Part shown: piece after piece, positions 40,464 through 50,285 of the stretch
How the letters are laid out: each line of letters starts with the position of its first letter
Position numbering within the stretch: position 1 is the stretch's first letter
NCBI RefSeq assembly: GCF_018390535.1
Contig: NZ_JAHBBW010000008.1
Span: 115,220 to 179,219 of the forward strand
DNA: 64,000 bases
Source: Bacteroides propionicigenes
GTDB lineage: Bacteria > Bacteroidota > Bacteroidia > Bacteroidales > Bacteroidaceae
Direction: 5' to 3'
The notes under the pieces: generated by a model
Told to the model about the DNA's origin: nothing
What the model saw: the letters and a program-made list of their open reading frames with translations, nothing else
Database searches by the model: none
Program-made: the position numbers and the translations under genes

Positions 40464-42833
40464 ATGACAAAAGAAAATTTTACAAAATTGGTTCTGGTAT
40501 TTACGATGGTGATGTATCCTTTGTACGAACTGTGCTCTCAAAACGTTACTGTGAAAGGTAGAGTATCTATCAATGCAGGTGATTTTTACTATGTCTCTGT
40601 CCAAGCAAAAAAAGATTCTGTAATCATTGATTATAGATATTTTGATGCGCCTGACTTTATCATGGAGGGTATCAAACAGAAGAACTTTATTCTTCGGATA
40701 TCGTCTCCGCTTCTTTATAAACCCTACTCACAAACGGTAAGTTGCGATAGTGTAGCTACCGTTGATGTGGGGCTGATTCAGTTGGAACCGGATGTGATGA
40801 GTCTGGATGAAGTTACAATCGTTGCAACACCGCCTAAATTGAAGTTCACTGAAGGTAAGATGGTTTATAATATCCAGAATAATACGGATTTTAAACATCT
40901 CACGTCACTGGATGATGTGCTCCGGAGAATCCCGTTTCTTTCTATTTCTGAAAACAAGATTGATGTGTTTGGCAGAAAGAATACGATAATACTTGTTAAT
41001 GGACTTCCGCCCAAGAATACAAACTGGGAGTTGCTTTCTTCTGACAATATCAAGGAAATAGAAGTAATAACCAATCCTTCGGCAGAATATAATGCAAGCG
41101 GAATGGCGGTAGTCAACATCATTACGCGGCAGGCATTTATCAGAGGCTTTAACGGACAGATAACTTCAACTGTATCAAAGGGAGATTTTTGGCGCTTGGA
41201 GAATTCGCTGCAATTAGGATATGCCACCGATAAGTTCAATATTTATGGAAGTGCGAACTATAATCCCAATAAACGGAACTTTATTGAAAAATATGGTCGT
41301 GATTTTCCAGACGGCAGTCAGATGTATAATACCATAATTCAGAAAAGGAATACCGCTAAAAACCATAATGCGGTGCTGGGCTTTGACTATATTCCACATT
41401 TTCGGCATATTATCGGAGTACAATATCAGAATTTTAATACGCATCCTACAAGGAGAACTACGAATGTAAATAATCTCCGGACAAACTCCATAACGGAAAC
41501 CGTTGGAACAAATATAGACGGTGATTTTAAAAACTTCAGAAATATTTATGATCTGAGTTATACTTTTCAGGTTGACTCTATCGGTAAAAAACTGTCTGTC
41601 AATATGGGATATGTTGATTATTCGTCTTATGAAAATAACACCATAACAGTGTTGCACGATAGCCGGAATACGGATAAGAGTTCTTGTTCGGAAGCTGATA
41701 TTACACTATATACAGTGAATGCCGACTATACACATAAGACGAAACAGGGGATTACCGGAAAAGCGGGTGTCTGTTTTTCACGTAATAAGAATAATAGTTA
41801 CTATAATATGCAGGATGGAACAGAAAGCTATGATTCCGGAAAAGCAGCAATAGAATCATATAATGGGGTTGATATTAATGAGGATAAATTTTCCGGATAT
41901 GTTTCTTTGCGTAGACAATGGAGCGACATACATATTACAGCCGGAGTGCGATATGAATATGTAAATTATGAGAATAGGAATAAGCAAGGGGAAAACTATA
42001 CCAAAACTTACAATGATTTCTTTCCTTCGTTGGAAGTTGGCTATAAAGTAAATGAGCGGTTGCAAACCAATCTTTCTTTTTCGAGAAAAGTCTTGTATCC
42101 TGCGTTTCAGGATCTTGACCCGTCTATGCACTATGTTGACCCGTTTACATACTACGTGGGAAATATGAACCTGCGACCCGAATATTCTTATAATATAGGA
42201 TTGGATTTCGTATATAATAAGTTCGTCAATGTTTCACTGGCTTACAATAAGATTCAAAACCCGCTTACATCATTCTTTGTCAAACGGCTTGAACCGGATT
42301 CACCTGTATGCTTGGCTATGGCGGAAAACCTGGATTCGCAACATATCTGGACTGCATCGGCTTCTGTTCCTTTTCAGTATAAGAATTGGACAATGCAGAA
42401 TTCTGTTGGAGTAACCTTCAATAGTGTAACGTTTCGGAGTGAAAACATACCGATGAAGAGGAAGCGGACAATGGTTTATCTTTATACTTCTCAAGGATTC
42501 AGGTTTCCTGCTGATTTTAATTTGTTTCTGACGTATCAGTACAATTCAGCGGGGGTAAACGGCATTTTTTATCACTCCGGCAATCATGTTATGAATTGCG
42601 CGCTAAGTAAGTCGTTAATGAAAGGACAGATGGTTCTGTCACTGAAATATGATGATATGCTTAATAGTCGGAAGCAAAAGGTATGGACACAAATGCATGA
42701 TATTGGATTTTCGCAAGAACTTGATTTCGACTCTTCTTTTATAAGTCTCTCCATTATGTTTAAATTTGGAAAATCGAAAAGTTCATATCAGATGAAAGAG
42801 AATAGCAAAAAGGAACTGCAGAGGATAAAATAA
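40464..42833 (+). CDS. Outer membrane beta-barrel (TonB-dependent) receptor
   Basis: A 789-residue protein with a signal peptide (MTKENFTKLVLVFTMVMYPL...LCSQ). After a short beta-sandwich domain (about 27-110) come a plug domain (KLKFTEGKMVYNIQN, LDDVLRRIPFLSISE, NPSAEYNASGMAVVNIITR) and a beta-barrel with many YxY/NxY strands. This is the outer membrane beta-barrel family of TonB receptors lacking a paired SusD. The frame is open to 40371 but the signal peptide fixes 40464. Probable nutrient or peptide uptake; ligand unknown. Downstream of the LytTR gene by 150 bp. Confidence 0.88.
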   Translation: MTKENFTKLVLVFTMVMYPLYELCSQNVTVKGRVSINAGDFYYVSVQAKKDSVIIDYRYFDAPDFIMEGIKQKNFILRISSPLLYKPYSQTVSCDSVATVDVGLIQLEPDVMSLDEVTIVATPPKLKFTEGKMVYNIQNNTDFKHLTSLDDVLRRIPFLSISENKIDVFGRKNTIILVNGLPPKNTNWELLSSDNIKEIEVITNPSAEYNASGMAVVNIITRQAFIRGFNGQITSTVSKGDFWRLENSLQLGYATDKFNIYGSANYNPNKRNFIEKYGRDFPDGSQMYNTIIQKRNTAKNHNAVLGFDYIPHFRHIIGVQYQNFNTHPTRRTTNVNNLRTNSITETVGTNIDGDFKNFRNIYDLSYTFQVDSIGKKLSVNMGYVDYSSYENNTITVLHDSRNTDKSSCSEADITLYTVNADYTHKTKQGITGKAGVCFSRNKNNSYYNMQDGTESYDSGKAAIESYNGVDINEDKFSGYVSLRRQWSDIHITAGVRYEYVNYENRNKQGENYTKTYNDFFPSLEVGYKVNERLQTNLSFSRKVLYPAFQDLDPSMHYVDPFTYYVGNMNLRPEYSYNIGLDFVYNKFVNVSLAYNKIQNPLTSFFVKRLEPDSPVCLAMAENLDSQHIWTASASVPFQYKNWTMQNSVGVTFNSVTFRSENIPMKRKRTMVYLYTSQGFRFPADFNLFLTYQYNSAGVNGIFYHSGNHVMNCALSKSLMKGQMVLSLKYDDMLNSRKQKVWTQMHDIGFSQELDFDSSFISLSIMFKFGKSKSSYQMKENSKKELQRIK

Positions 42834-42837
42834 AGTA

Positions 42838-42865
42838 GTATGGGGATAGATTTATATCCCCATAC
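42838..42865. terminator. Bidirectional hairpin between receptor and aroB
   Basis: GTATGGGGATA (42838-42848) and its complement (42855-42865) with a 6-nt loop. The two convergent genes end 18 bp apart and the right arm also codes for the last residues of AroB. T-rich only on the minus side. Confidence 0.75.
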
Positions 42866-43913
42866 ATTCCCGATAGAAGTCGAAAACTTCGAATATGGTT
42901 TCCTTATCTGCCGTTTGGTTCAGGCAAATATCGCCCACTTCTTTCAGTAGTGTAAAGTTAATGATGCCGGCGGTATTTTTCTTGTCATGCAGCATCAGTT
43001 CGTAAAGACGGTCGTATTGCTTGCAGTTGAAGGTAAATGCTCCGTAATTCTCCTTGATAAACTGAATGGTTTGGCGCATTTTTTCTTTTGGAAAGCCTGT
43101 TTTTATGTGCGACAGATAGAGCTCGCATACGATTCCCCAAGCTACGGCATAACCATGCAGCACCGGACGGTTCTCTGCCAAAGCAAGGCTTTCGAAAGCG
43201 TGTCCTACGGTATGTCCGAGGTTGAGCGCTTTGCGTATGCCATGCTCTTTAGGATCTTGTTCCACAATATCCTCTTTTACTTGGACAGAACGACCTACCA
43301 TGGCTTTGAGAGCGGTATAGTCTATTTTCTCCGTATCGAAAGAGAGCAGCTCCGCCAAATGTTCGGGAGTGCTGATAAGGCCATGTTTCAGCATTTCGGC
43401 ATACCCGGAAAAAAAATTATGGGCATCCAGACTGCGGAGGAATTCTGTTTCCAGCAATACGCTGGCGGCAGGAGCAAAGACTCCGATTTCGTTCTTCAGC
43501 CCGTTGAAGTTGATTCCGGTTTTTCCGCCTACTGATGCGTCTACCATAGCAAGCAAAGTGGTGGGGATGTTGATATAAGCTATTCCCCGCTTAAAGGTGG
43601 AAGCCGCAAAACCGCCGAGGTCGGTAACCATGCCGCCGCCCAGATTTATCAATAATGAATGGCGGGTAGCCCCCCGTTCGCTCAACGTTTGCCATACGGA
43701 GGCCAGTGTTTCCAGATTCTTATGTATATCTTCTGCGCCGATAATGATTTCGGCGGCATCTTGCAGTGCAGGAATACTTTGCAGTTGCGGCAGGCAAAGG
43801 CGGTGGGTATGTTCGTCGGTCAGGATGAAAAGCTTATCGTGCGGACACTTCTCAATGGCATGCGTCAAGCAGCTTTCAAGTTCTTCGCAAAGGATTACTT
43901 CTTGTTTACTCAT
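42852..43913 (-). CDS. aroB: 3-dehydroquinate synthase
   Basis: A 353-residue second enzyme of the shikimate pathway (DAHP to 3-dehydroquinate), NAD- and metal-dependent. NAD-binding GGGMVTDLGGFAASTFKRG (about 90-108), PTTLLAMVDASVGGKTGIN (about 114-132, shown in part) and metal ligands in LNLGHTVGHAFES and LHGYAVAWG are all present. I start at MSKQEVILCEE (43913); an extension to 43967 looks non-coding. aroA is far away at 21742. Confidence 0.95.
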   Translation of the reverse strand: MSKQEVILCEELESCLTHAIEKCPHDKLFILTDEHTHRLCLPQLQSIPALQDAAEIIIGAEDIHKNLETLASVWQTLSERGATRHSLLINLGGGMVTDLGGFAASTFKRGIAYINIPTTLLAMVDASVGGKTGINFNGLKNEIGVFAPAASVLLETEFLRSLDAHNFFSGYAEMLKHGLISTPEHLAELLSFDTEKIDYTALKAMVGRSVQVKEDIVEQDPKEHGIRKALNLGHTVGHAFESLALAENRPVLHGYAVAWGIVCELYLSHIKTGFPKEKMRQTIQFIKENYGAFTFNCKQYDRLYELMLHDKKNTAGIINFTLLKEVGDICLNQTADKETIFEVFDFYRECMGI

Positions 43914-44023
43914 GAGAAAATTGCGGATTTGTGATTTATTGCGGGACAAAGATAATTCTTTCGGCAATAAATGCTACCTTTGTCTTATGAAAATAAATCT
44001 GAAATCATAAATCTGAAATTCAA

Positions 44024-44437
44024 ATGAAAGCTTTACTTCCCGTATATTGTCGTCCGCTTGGATATTTTGTAATAGCACTCGCCCTGTTTCTTCCGTTCCT
44101 GATGATGATGATGGGCAGGGTTACGGATGCCAACTTGTTGTTTTATAAAGAGTGTTCCAAACTTTTGATGATGCTGGGAGCATTGATGATTCTATTTGCT
44201 TTGACGAAAGGCGAATGCAAGGAGGTGGAGGATATACGCAACAAAGCTACACGTAACGCTATATTCCTGACGGTGCTTTTCATTTTTGGAGGTATGCTTT
44301 ATCGCGTGGCACAAGGGGATATTTTATCTGTAGACTCCTCTTCTTTCCTGATATTCTTGATTATGAATGTTCTTTGTTTGGAATTTGGTATAAAAAAAGC
44401 GACCGTTGATCGGTTGTTTAAGCGGAATAATCGATAA
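44024..44437 (+). CDS. Small conserved membrane protein
   Basis: A 137-residue protein with four hydrophobic segments (about 12-30, 44-62, 78-97 and 104-122). No family recognised. A TACCTTTG box at 43975-43982 lies 42 bp upstream. It is divergent from aroB and precedes the large receptor gene by 100 bp. Confidence 0.75.
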   Translation: MKALLPVYCRPLGYFVIALALFLPFLMMMMGRVTDANLLFYKECSKLLMMLGALMILFALTKGECKEVEDIRNKATRNAIFLTVLFIFGGMLYRVAQGDILSVDSSSFLIFLIMNVLCLEFGIKKATVDRLFKRNNR

Positions 44438-44537
44438 TTAAACAAAATCAATCTGTAAGGCATTAAACCTTTTGCCCGTAAGTTTGTCAAATGAAGCAGT
44501 TACAAATAAACATTGTTGATCATTTAGAAGACAGGGC

Positions 44538-47444
44538 ATGAAAAGATTTATCACCGGAACGATGTTGTTGTTGGCAACTGCATTGTCCGCTTTCTCACAA
44601 ACAAAAAATATTACTGTATCCGGCCGCGTGGTTGAGGATACGAATGAACCCGCGGTACAAGCTACTATCCAATTGTTGTCATTGCCGGACAGCGCCTATG
44701 CTGCCGGTGTTGCCACTACCGGCAAAGGCTATTTCACCTTACCGAAAGTGAGTGCCGGAAAGTATGTATTGAAAGTTTCCTACATTGGTTTTAAGAATAA
44801 GTTTATCCCTCTGCATCTTTATGCTAACGTGCTCAATAAGAATGTCGGTACACTGACACTCGAAACGGATGCCATTATGCTCGCTGAGGCTGTAGTGACC
44901 GCTGAAGCGCCGCAAGTGCAGGTGGTGGAAGATACATTAATGTACAACTCCACCGCTTACCGTACGCCGGAAGGTGCGATGCTGGAAGAACTGGTGAAAA
45001 AACTTCCCGGTGCGGAGATTGATGATGACGGTAATGTGAAGATTAACGGCAAGGAGTTGAAGAAAATCATGGTGGATGGAAAGGAGTTTTTCGGCGGTGA
45101 TGTGAAAACCGGCTTGAAGAATCTGCCTGTCGATATGATTGATAAACTGAAAACCTACGACAAAAAGTCGGACCTGGCCCGTATCACCGGTATAGACGAT
45201 GGTGAAGAAGAAACAGTACTCGACCTCACAGTGAAGAAAGGTATGAACAGGGGTTGGTTTGGCAATGCGGACGTGGCTTATGGTACGGAAGACCGCTACA
45301 TGGCACGTATGATGGTGAATCATTTTGTGGATAAAACACAGTTCTCTTTAATCGGTTCGGCAAATAATGTGAACGACCAAGGATTCTCCGGTGGTGGCGG
45401 CGGTCCGCGCTGGCGCAGGAACAACGGTTTGGTGGCTACAAAAACATTAGGTGCAAACTTTGCCATAGAGTCATCCAAATTGGAGATTGGCGGTAGTGCA
45501 CGATATAATTACAGAGGTTCGGACATTATCAGTACCAATTCGTCTGAGCGTTTCTTGCAAAACGGGAATTCATATTCCAACTCCAATTCTGTCAATAAGA
45601 ACAAGAATGTTAACTTTAATGCGGACTTCCGTCTGGAGTGGAAGCCGGATTCTATGACGAATATTATTTTCCGTCCGAATTTCTCTTATGGTAAGACTGA
45701 TAATGCATCTGCTTCAGAGTCGGGCACATTCAATACCGACCCGTACAACTTGGTTGCCAACCCGAACGACTTTCTTAATTTTGACCAGTTGGAGGATGAT
45801 CCTTTGAAAGATATTCGTGTCAATGCTACAAACAGCGCTTCTTTGAGTAAGAGCAAGAGCATTTCTACGGCGGCCACTTTGCAATTGAACAGAAAGCTGA
45901 ACGACAGAGGGCGTAACATCACTTTCCGCGGGCGCTTTGGTTACGGTGATAATGATAATGACCAATATACACAGTCGGAAACCCGTTATTACCAGATTCT
46001 GAATGCATTGGGAGGAGATTCTGTTTTGTATCGCAATCAATATGTTACGACTCCCACTTATAATTACAATTACAGTGTTCAGCTGACTTACAGTGAGCCG
46101 ATTGCCAGAGCTACTTTCTTGCAATTCAGTTATCAATTCCAACATAAATATAGCGAGAGTGACAAGACTACTTTCGATATGCTGAGTTTTCCGGACTGGG
46201 ACATCAACGGGCCTTTGCCTTCCGGATATGAGGCACATCCGGTGGATAGTTTAGGTAAGTATGCGGAGTATCGGTATTATAATCACGATGCTTCTGTATC
46301 GTTACGCTTCATTCGTGAGAAGTATCAGTTGAGTGCGGGAATGTCTTTCCAACCCCAGCATTCTATACTGTCTTATAAACGTGGTGATTACATGATTGAT
46401 ACAACGCGCAATGTGTTCAACTTTGCTCCGAATATTGACTTCCGCTACCGCTTCTCCAAAGTGAGCCAATTGCGTTTTATGTATCGCGGACGTAGCAGCC
46501 AGCCAAGTATGGAGAATTTGCTACCTATTGTTGATAATTCAAACCCATTGAATATCCGGGTGGGGAACCCGGGCTTGAAGCCTTCATTCACACATAATAT
46601 GCGTTTTTTCTATAATACGTATAATGCGGAGCTGCAGCGCGGCATGATGGCACATGTCAATTTCTCGACTACACAGAACAGTATCAGCAACAGCACCATA
46701 TATAATGAGCAGACGGGTGGACGAACTACTATTCCAAAGAATATCAACGGTAACTGGAATGCTTTCGGTATGTTCGGATTCAATACGGCATTGAAGAATA
46801 AGAAGTTTACAATTAATTCCTTTTCCAATATCAGTTATAATAATAATGTAGCTTTCTTGTATAATAACGATACCAAGGTGGATGACAAGAATACTACTAC
46901 CGGACTTACGCTGAGTGAGCGGTTGAACGGTGCTTATCGTAATGAATGGTTTGAATTCGGGTTGAACGGCTCTATCTCTTATACTGCCGAACGTAGCAAA
47001 CTGCGTCCGGAGAATAATCAGGAACCTTATACTTTTTCTTACGGCGCTTTGACTAATATAACGATGCCTTGGAAGATGACGCTTTCTACCAATATCACCA
47101 ATCAAAGCCGTCGCGGCTATACGGATAGCAGCATGAACCGTAACGAATTGATTTGGAATGCCCAACTTTCGCAATCTTTTCTGAAAGGTGCAGCTACCGT
47201 AAGTTTTGAGATGTATGATATTCTAAAACAACAGAGCAATATCAGTCGTTCGCTGACGGCGGATGCCCGTTCGGTATCTTCTTACAATGGTGTCAACAGC
47301 TATTGTATGCTACACTTTATTTACCGTCTGAATATATTCGGAAATAAGTCTGCGCGCGAAAGTATGCAAGGCAGAAGGGGCTTTGGCGGTCCCGGCCCCG
47401 GTGGGCATCGGGGCGGCTTTAGTGGAGGACACCGTCCATTCTAA
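44538..47444 (+). CDS. Outer membrane beta-barrel receptor with carboxypeptidase-like domain
   Basis: A 968-residue exported protein (signal MKRFITGTMLLLATALSAFS). A carboxypeptidase-regulatory-like domain comes first (VSGRVVEDTNEPAVQATIQL to LKVSYIGFKNKF, about 24-95), then a plug domain (VEDTLMYNSTAYRTPEGAML, LPGAEIDDDGNVKINGKELK) and a large beta-barrel. The last 25 residues are rich in Gly, Arg and His and end in Phe. It has no SusD partner here. Probably a TonB-dependent transporter; ligand unknown. Confidence 0.88.
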   Translation: MKRFITGTMLLLATALSAFSQTKNITVSGRVVEDTNEPAVQATIQLLSLPDSAYAAGVATTGKGYFTLPKVSAGKYVLKVSYIGFKNKFIPLHLYANVLNKNVGTLTLETDAIMLAEAVVTAEAPQVQVVEDTLMYNSTAYRTPEGAMLEELVKKLPGAEIDDDGNVKINGKELKKIMVDGKEFFGGDVKTGLKNLPVDMIDKLKTYDKKSDLARITGIDDGEEETVLDLTVKKGMNRGWFGNADVAYGTEDRYMARMMVNHFVDKTQFSLIGSANNVNDQGFSGGGGGPRWRRNNGLVATKTLGANFAIESSKLEIGGSARYNYRGSDIISTNSSERFLQNGNSYSNSNSVNKNKNVNFNADFRLEWKPDSMTNIIFRPNFSYGKTDNASASESGTFNTDPYNLVANPNDFLNFDQLEDDPLKDIRVNATNSASLSKSKSISTAATLQLNRKLNDRGRNITFRGRFGYGDNDNDQYTQSETRYYQILNALGGDSVLYRNQYVTTPTYNYNYSVQLTYSEPIARATFLQFSYQFQHKYSESDKTTFDMLSFPDWDINGPLPSGYEAHPVDSLGKYAEYRYYNHDASVSLRFIREKYQLSAGMSFQPQHSILSYKRGDYMIDTTRNVFNFAPNIDFRYRFSKVSQLRFMYRGRSSQPSMENLLPIVDNSNPLNIRVGNPGLKPSFTHNMRFFYNTYNAELQRGMMAHVNFSTTQNSISNSTIYNEQTGGRTTIPKNINGNWNAFGMFGFNTALKNKKFTINSFSNISYNNNVAFLYNNDTKVDDKNTTTGLTLSERLNGAYRNEWFEFGLNGSISYTAERSKLRPENNQEPYTFSYGALTNITMPWKMTLSTNITNQSRRGYTDSSMNRNELIWNAQLSQSFLKGAATVSFEMYDILKQQSNISRSLTADARSVSSYNGVNSYCMLHFIYRLNIFGNKSARESMQGRRGFGGPGPGGHRGGFSGGHRPF

Positions 47445-47517
47445 TGTTAATCAATGTAATAGGTCGTAAAAGTTCTTTTGTTTTTTATACATTTGTTTTA
47501 CCCTTTATGACAAATGT

Positions 47518-48957
47518 ATGCTTGATTGGAACTTTATAGCCGGCCTCATAGCCACAGTAGCATTCGATATAATCTATTTTGGTGCGATTATCGGAACAAT
47601 TACGGTTATTATTCTTGATAACCGTAACCCGGTAAAGACGATGGCGTGGATACTGATACTGATGTTTTTACCGTTAGTGGGCCTTGTGCTTTACTTCTTT
47701 TTCGGTCGTAGTCAGCGGCGTGTACGTGTCATAGGGAAGAAGAGTTACAACCGTCTGTTGAAAAAACCGATGGCTGAATATCTCGCTCAGGATTCGTGTA
47801 TGCTTCCGATGAATTACAGCCGTCTTATCTCCTTGTTCCAAAATACCAATCAGGCTTTTCCGTTTGATGGGAATCGTGTGGAGGTCTATACGCGTGGGCT
47901 TTCCATGCTTCAGGCTTTGCTGCGCGAGTTGCAGAGGGCTGAGAAGCACATCCACATGGAATTCTATATCTTTGAGGATGATGCTATCGGGCGTATGGTG
48001 CGTGATGTGCTGATAGATAAGGCAAAGCAGGGGGTGGAGGTGCGCGTTATTTATGATGACGTGGGGTGTTGGCACGTTCCCAACCGGTTTTATGAACAGA
48101 TGCGTGAGGCAGGAGTGGACGTGCGAAGCTTCTTGAAGGTACGTTTTCCTTTGTTTACCAGCAAGGTAAACTATCGTAACCATCGCAAGATTGTGATTAT
48201 TGACGGTCGTATCGGGTTTGTCGGCGGGATGAATTTGGCAGAGCGTTATATGCGCGGTTTTTCTTGGGGAATCTGGCGTGATACGCATCTTTTATTGGAA
48301 GGCAAGGCTGTACATGGTTTGCAGACAGCCTTTCTGCTCGATTGGTATTTTGTAGACCGCACGCTGATTACTTCTGCCCGCTACTTCCCGAAGGTGGATA
48401 ACTGCGGCACTTCATTGGCGCAGATTGTAACAAGTGAACCTATAGGGCCTTGGAAAGAAATTATGCAGGGGCTCGTCATGGCAATAACCGGAGCACGGAA
48501 GTATTTCTATATTCAGACACCTTATTTCCTGCCGACGGAAGCCGTTGCCGTCGCTATGCAGACGGCGGCTTTGGCAGGAGTGGATGTGCGCTTGATGCTC
48601 CCTTATCGTGCAGATAACAGATTGACGCATTTAGGCTCTTGTTCATATTTGGCAGAAGCGTTGAGGGCGGGAGTGAAAGTTTATTTTTATAAGAAAGGTT
48701 TCCTGCACTCCAAATTAATGGTGTCGGATGATGAGTTGTCTACAGTGGGCTCTACCAATGTGGATTTCCGCAGTTTTGAGCATAATTTTGAGGTGAACGC
48801 ATTTATATATGATACGGAAACAGCCCTTCAAATGCGTGAAATATTCTTGCAGGATCAAAGGGAATGCGTGCAAGTATTCTCAAAGAATTGGGCGAAACGT
48901 CCTTGGTATCGTAAAGCTGCGGAAAGCGTGGTACGCTTGTTGGCACCGCTTTTGTAG
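47518..48957 (+). CDS. cls: Cardiolipin synthase
   Basis: A 479-residue phospholipase D-type enzyme joining two phosphatidylglycerols, or phosphatidylglycerol and another lipid, to cardiolipin. Two N-terminal helices (about 5-60) are followed by two HKD motifs: NYRNHRKIVIIDGRIGFVGG (about 221-240) and FLHSKLMVSDDELSTVGSTN (about 397-416). The start codon is at 47518 just after a short leader with a TACATTTG box at 47488-47495. Confidence 0.95.
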   Translation: MLDWNFIAGLIATVAFDIIYFGAIIGTITVIILDNRNPVKTMAWILILMFLPLVGLVLYFFFGRSQRRVRVIGKKSYNRLLKKPMAEYLAQDSCMLPMNYSRLISLFQNTNQAFPFDGNRVEVYTRGLSMLQALLRELQRAEKHIHMEFYIFEDDAIGRMVRDVLIDKAKQGVEVRVIYDDVGCWHVPNRFYEQMREAGVDVRSFLKVRFPLFTSKVNYRNHRKIVIIDGRIGFVGGMNLAERYMRGFSWGIWRDTHLLLEGKAVHGLQTAFLLDWYFVDRTLITSARYFPKVDNCGTSLAQIVTSEPIGPWKEIMQGLVMAITGARKYFYIQTPYFLPTEAVAVAMQTAALAGVDVRLMLPYRADNRLTHLGSCSYLAEALRAGVKVYFYKKGFLHSKLMVSDDELSTVGSTNVDFRSFEHNFEVNAFIYDTETALQMREIFLQDQRECVQVFSKNWAKRPWYRKAAESVVRLLAPLL

Positions 48958-48966
48958 TTGAAAGTT

Positions 48967-49500
48967 TCAACTAAACAGTGAGAAGTTTACGCTGCCGTAT
49001 ACTCTTCTTTCTACAAAATGAGGGTGGTCTTCAAAATTGTTTGTTTTTCCGTGTTCCAAAACAAACAGGCCGTCTTCTTTTAAAAGATTATTCTCAAAAA
49101 TCAGGTCGGGCAGGGTTTCAAGTCCTTTTAGTTCGTAAGGTGGATCGGCAAAGATGAAGTCGAACTGTTCGCGGCCTCCCCGTATATATTTGAATACATC
49201 ACCGCGGACAGGCAGACATTTATCGGTTTTCAGCTCTTGCATCACTTTGCAGATAAAAGCGTAATGGTCGCGGTCTTTCTCTATGCTGACAACCTGTTCA
49301 CAACCTCTGGATACAAGTTCAATACTGATACTGCCTGTACCGGCAAATAGGTCGAGGGCACGTACACCTTCTTCAAAGTCTATATAATTGGATAATACAT
49401 TAAACAGGTTTTCTTTGGCAAAATCTGTAGTGGGGCGTGCCTTGAATGTATGAGGCACGTCAAAGCGTCTTCTTTTGTATATTCCGCTGATTACTCGCAT
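48967..49500 (-). CDS. rsmD: 16S rRNA (guanine(966)-N2)-methyltransferase
   Basis: A 177-residue SAM-dependent methyltransferase. ALDLFAGTGSISIELVSRG (about 49-67) is the SAM motif and IFADPPYELKG (about 117-127) the catalytic DPPY motif. The start MRVISGIYKRRRFDVP fits RsmD. Its start overlaps the end of the DUF3822 gene by 10 bp. Confidence 0.93.
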   Translation of the reverse strand: MRVISGIYKRRRFDVPHTFKARPTTDFAKENLFNVLSNYIDFEEGVRALDLFAGTGSISIELVSRGCEQVVSIEKDRDHYAFICKVMQELKTDKCLPVRGDVFKYIRGGREQFDFIFADPPYELKGLETLPDLIFENNLLKEDGLFVLEHGKTNNFEDHPHFVERRVYGSVNFSLFS

Positions 49501-50270
49501 AAGTTAATGGCTTGTAGGTCAAGATTAGTGGCAGGGTTCATGATGAATACCTGTCGGATGAATTTTCTCAGTTCGGGCAGCAGTTGTTCCTTGTCGGACA
49601 ATTCACCGGTGAGATGAAGTTCGTCGCGTTCCTGCTCCATACCAAGTTGTTTCCAGATATAGAGAATGTAGTAGATACGGTCGCCGGTTTCCTTGCAGGC
49701 AAAGACATTGGCAAAAGTTAGCCGGCCTCGTTCGTAAGCATAGATGTCTATAGCTTCTTTCCGCAGGTGTACATACATTTTTCGGCAGTTGCCCAAACGG
49801 CTTTTGGCAGCAAAGAACTCTATAAACGGACTTGCCTGTGAGTAGAAACGGATGTCTGGATATTGCTCGCGTAAAAGGGAGCAGGCGCTTTTGTCCATAC
49901 CGAACAGTACAACTATATTGTTTTTATGCAATATATTGTATTGCACCAGTTCATTGTCTTGTTGGGGGTGGTTATGATAGAATACAGTTTCTACCTGCTC
50001 GTCTTCGAAAAACTCCAGAGGAATGAACGTAAACCGTTTGTTTGCCATGAGTATGTTGACACGGCGGAATGAGCGGTTCAGCCACTCCACTTCCCGGAAA
50101 GCCTGTTTTAGGTTGGCGGTAAGAGACAAGGAAGCGTCTACCTCGCGTTCGTAGAAAGCAAGTTCACCGTCACCGAGGGGATTGAATATAGAAAAAGAAA
50201 ATCCATCCGTACTAAGACGGATGGATAAGGTATATTGTTCCGATTTACTAAAATCAGTCGTTTCTATCAT
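49491..50270 (-). CDS. DUF3822 family protein
   Basis: A 259-residue protein of the Bacteroidota family DUF3822, whose fold resembles the actin/Hsp70 ATPase or ParM type; no catalytic function is known. It runs into rsmD with a 10-bp overlap. A perfect 10-bp inverted repeat lies inside its 5' part (50201-50210 and 50217-50226), encoding part of RLSTDGFSFS. Confidence 0.82.
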   Translation of the reverse strand: MIETTDFSKSEQYTLSIRLSTDGFSFSIFNPLGDGELAFYEREVDASLSLTANLKQAFREVEWLNRSFRRVNILMANKRFTFIPLEFFEDEQVETVFYHNHPQQDNELVQYNILHKNNIVVLFGMDKSACSLLREQYPDIRFYSQASPFIEFFAAKSRLGNCRKMYVHLRKEAIDIYAYERGRLTFANVFACKETGDRIYYILYIWKQLGMEQERDELHLTGELSDKEQLLPELRKFIRQVFIMNPATNLDLQAINLCE

Positions 50271-50285
50271 ACGTGTGTCGGTGGA

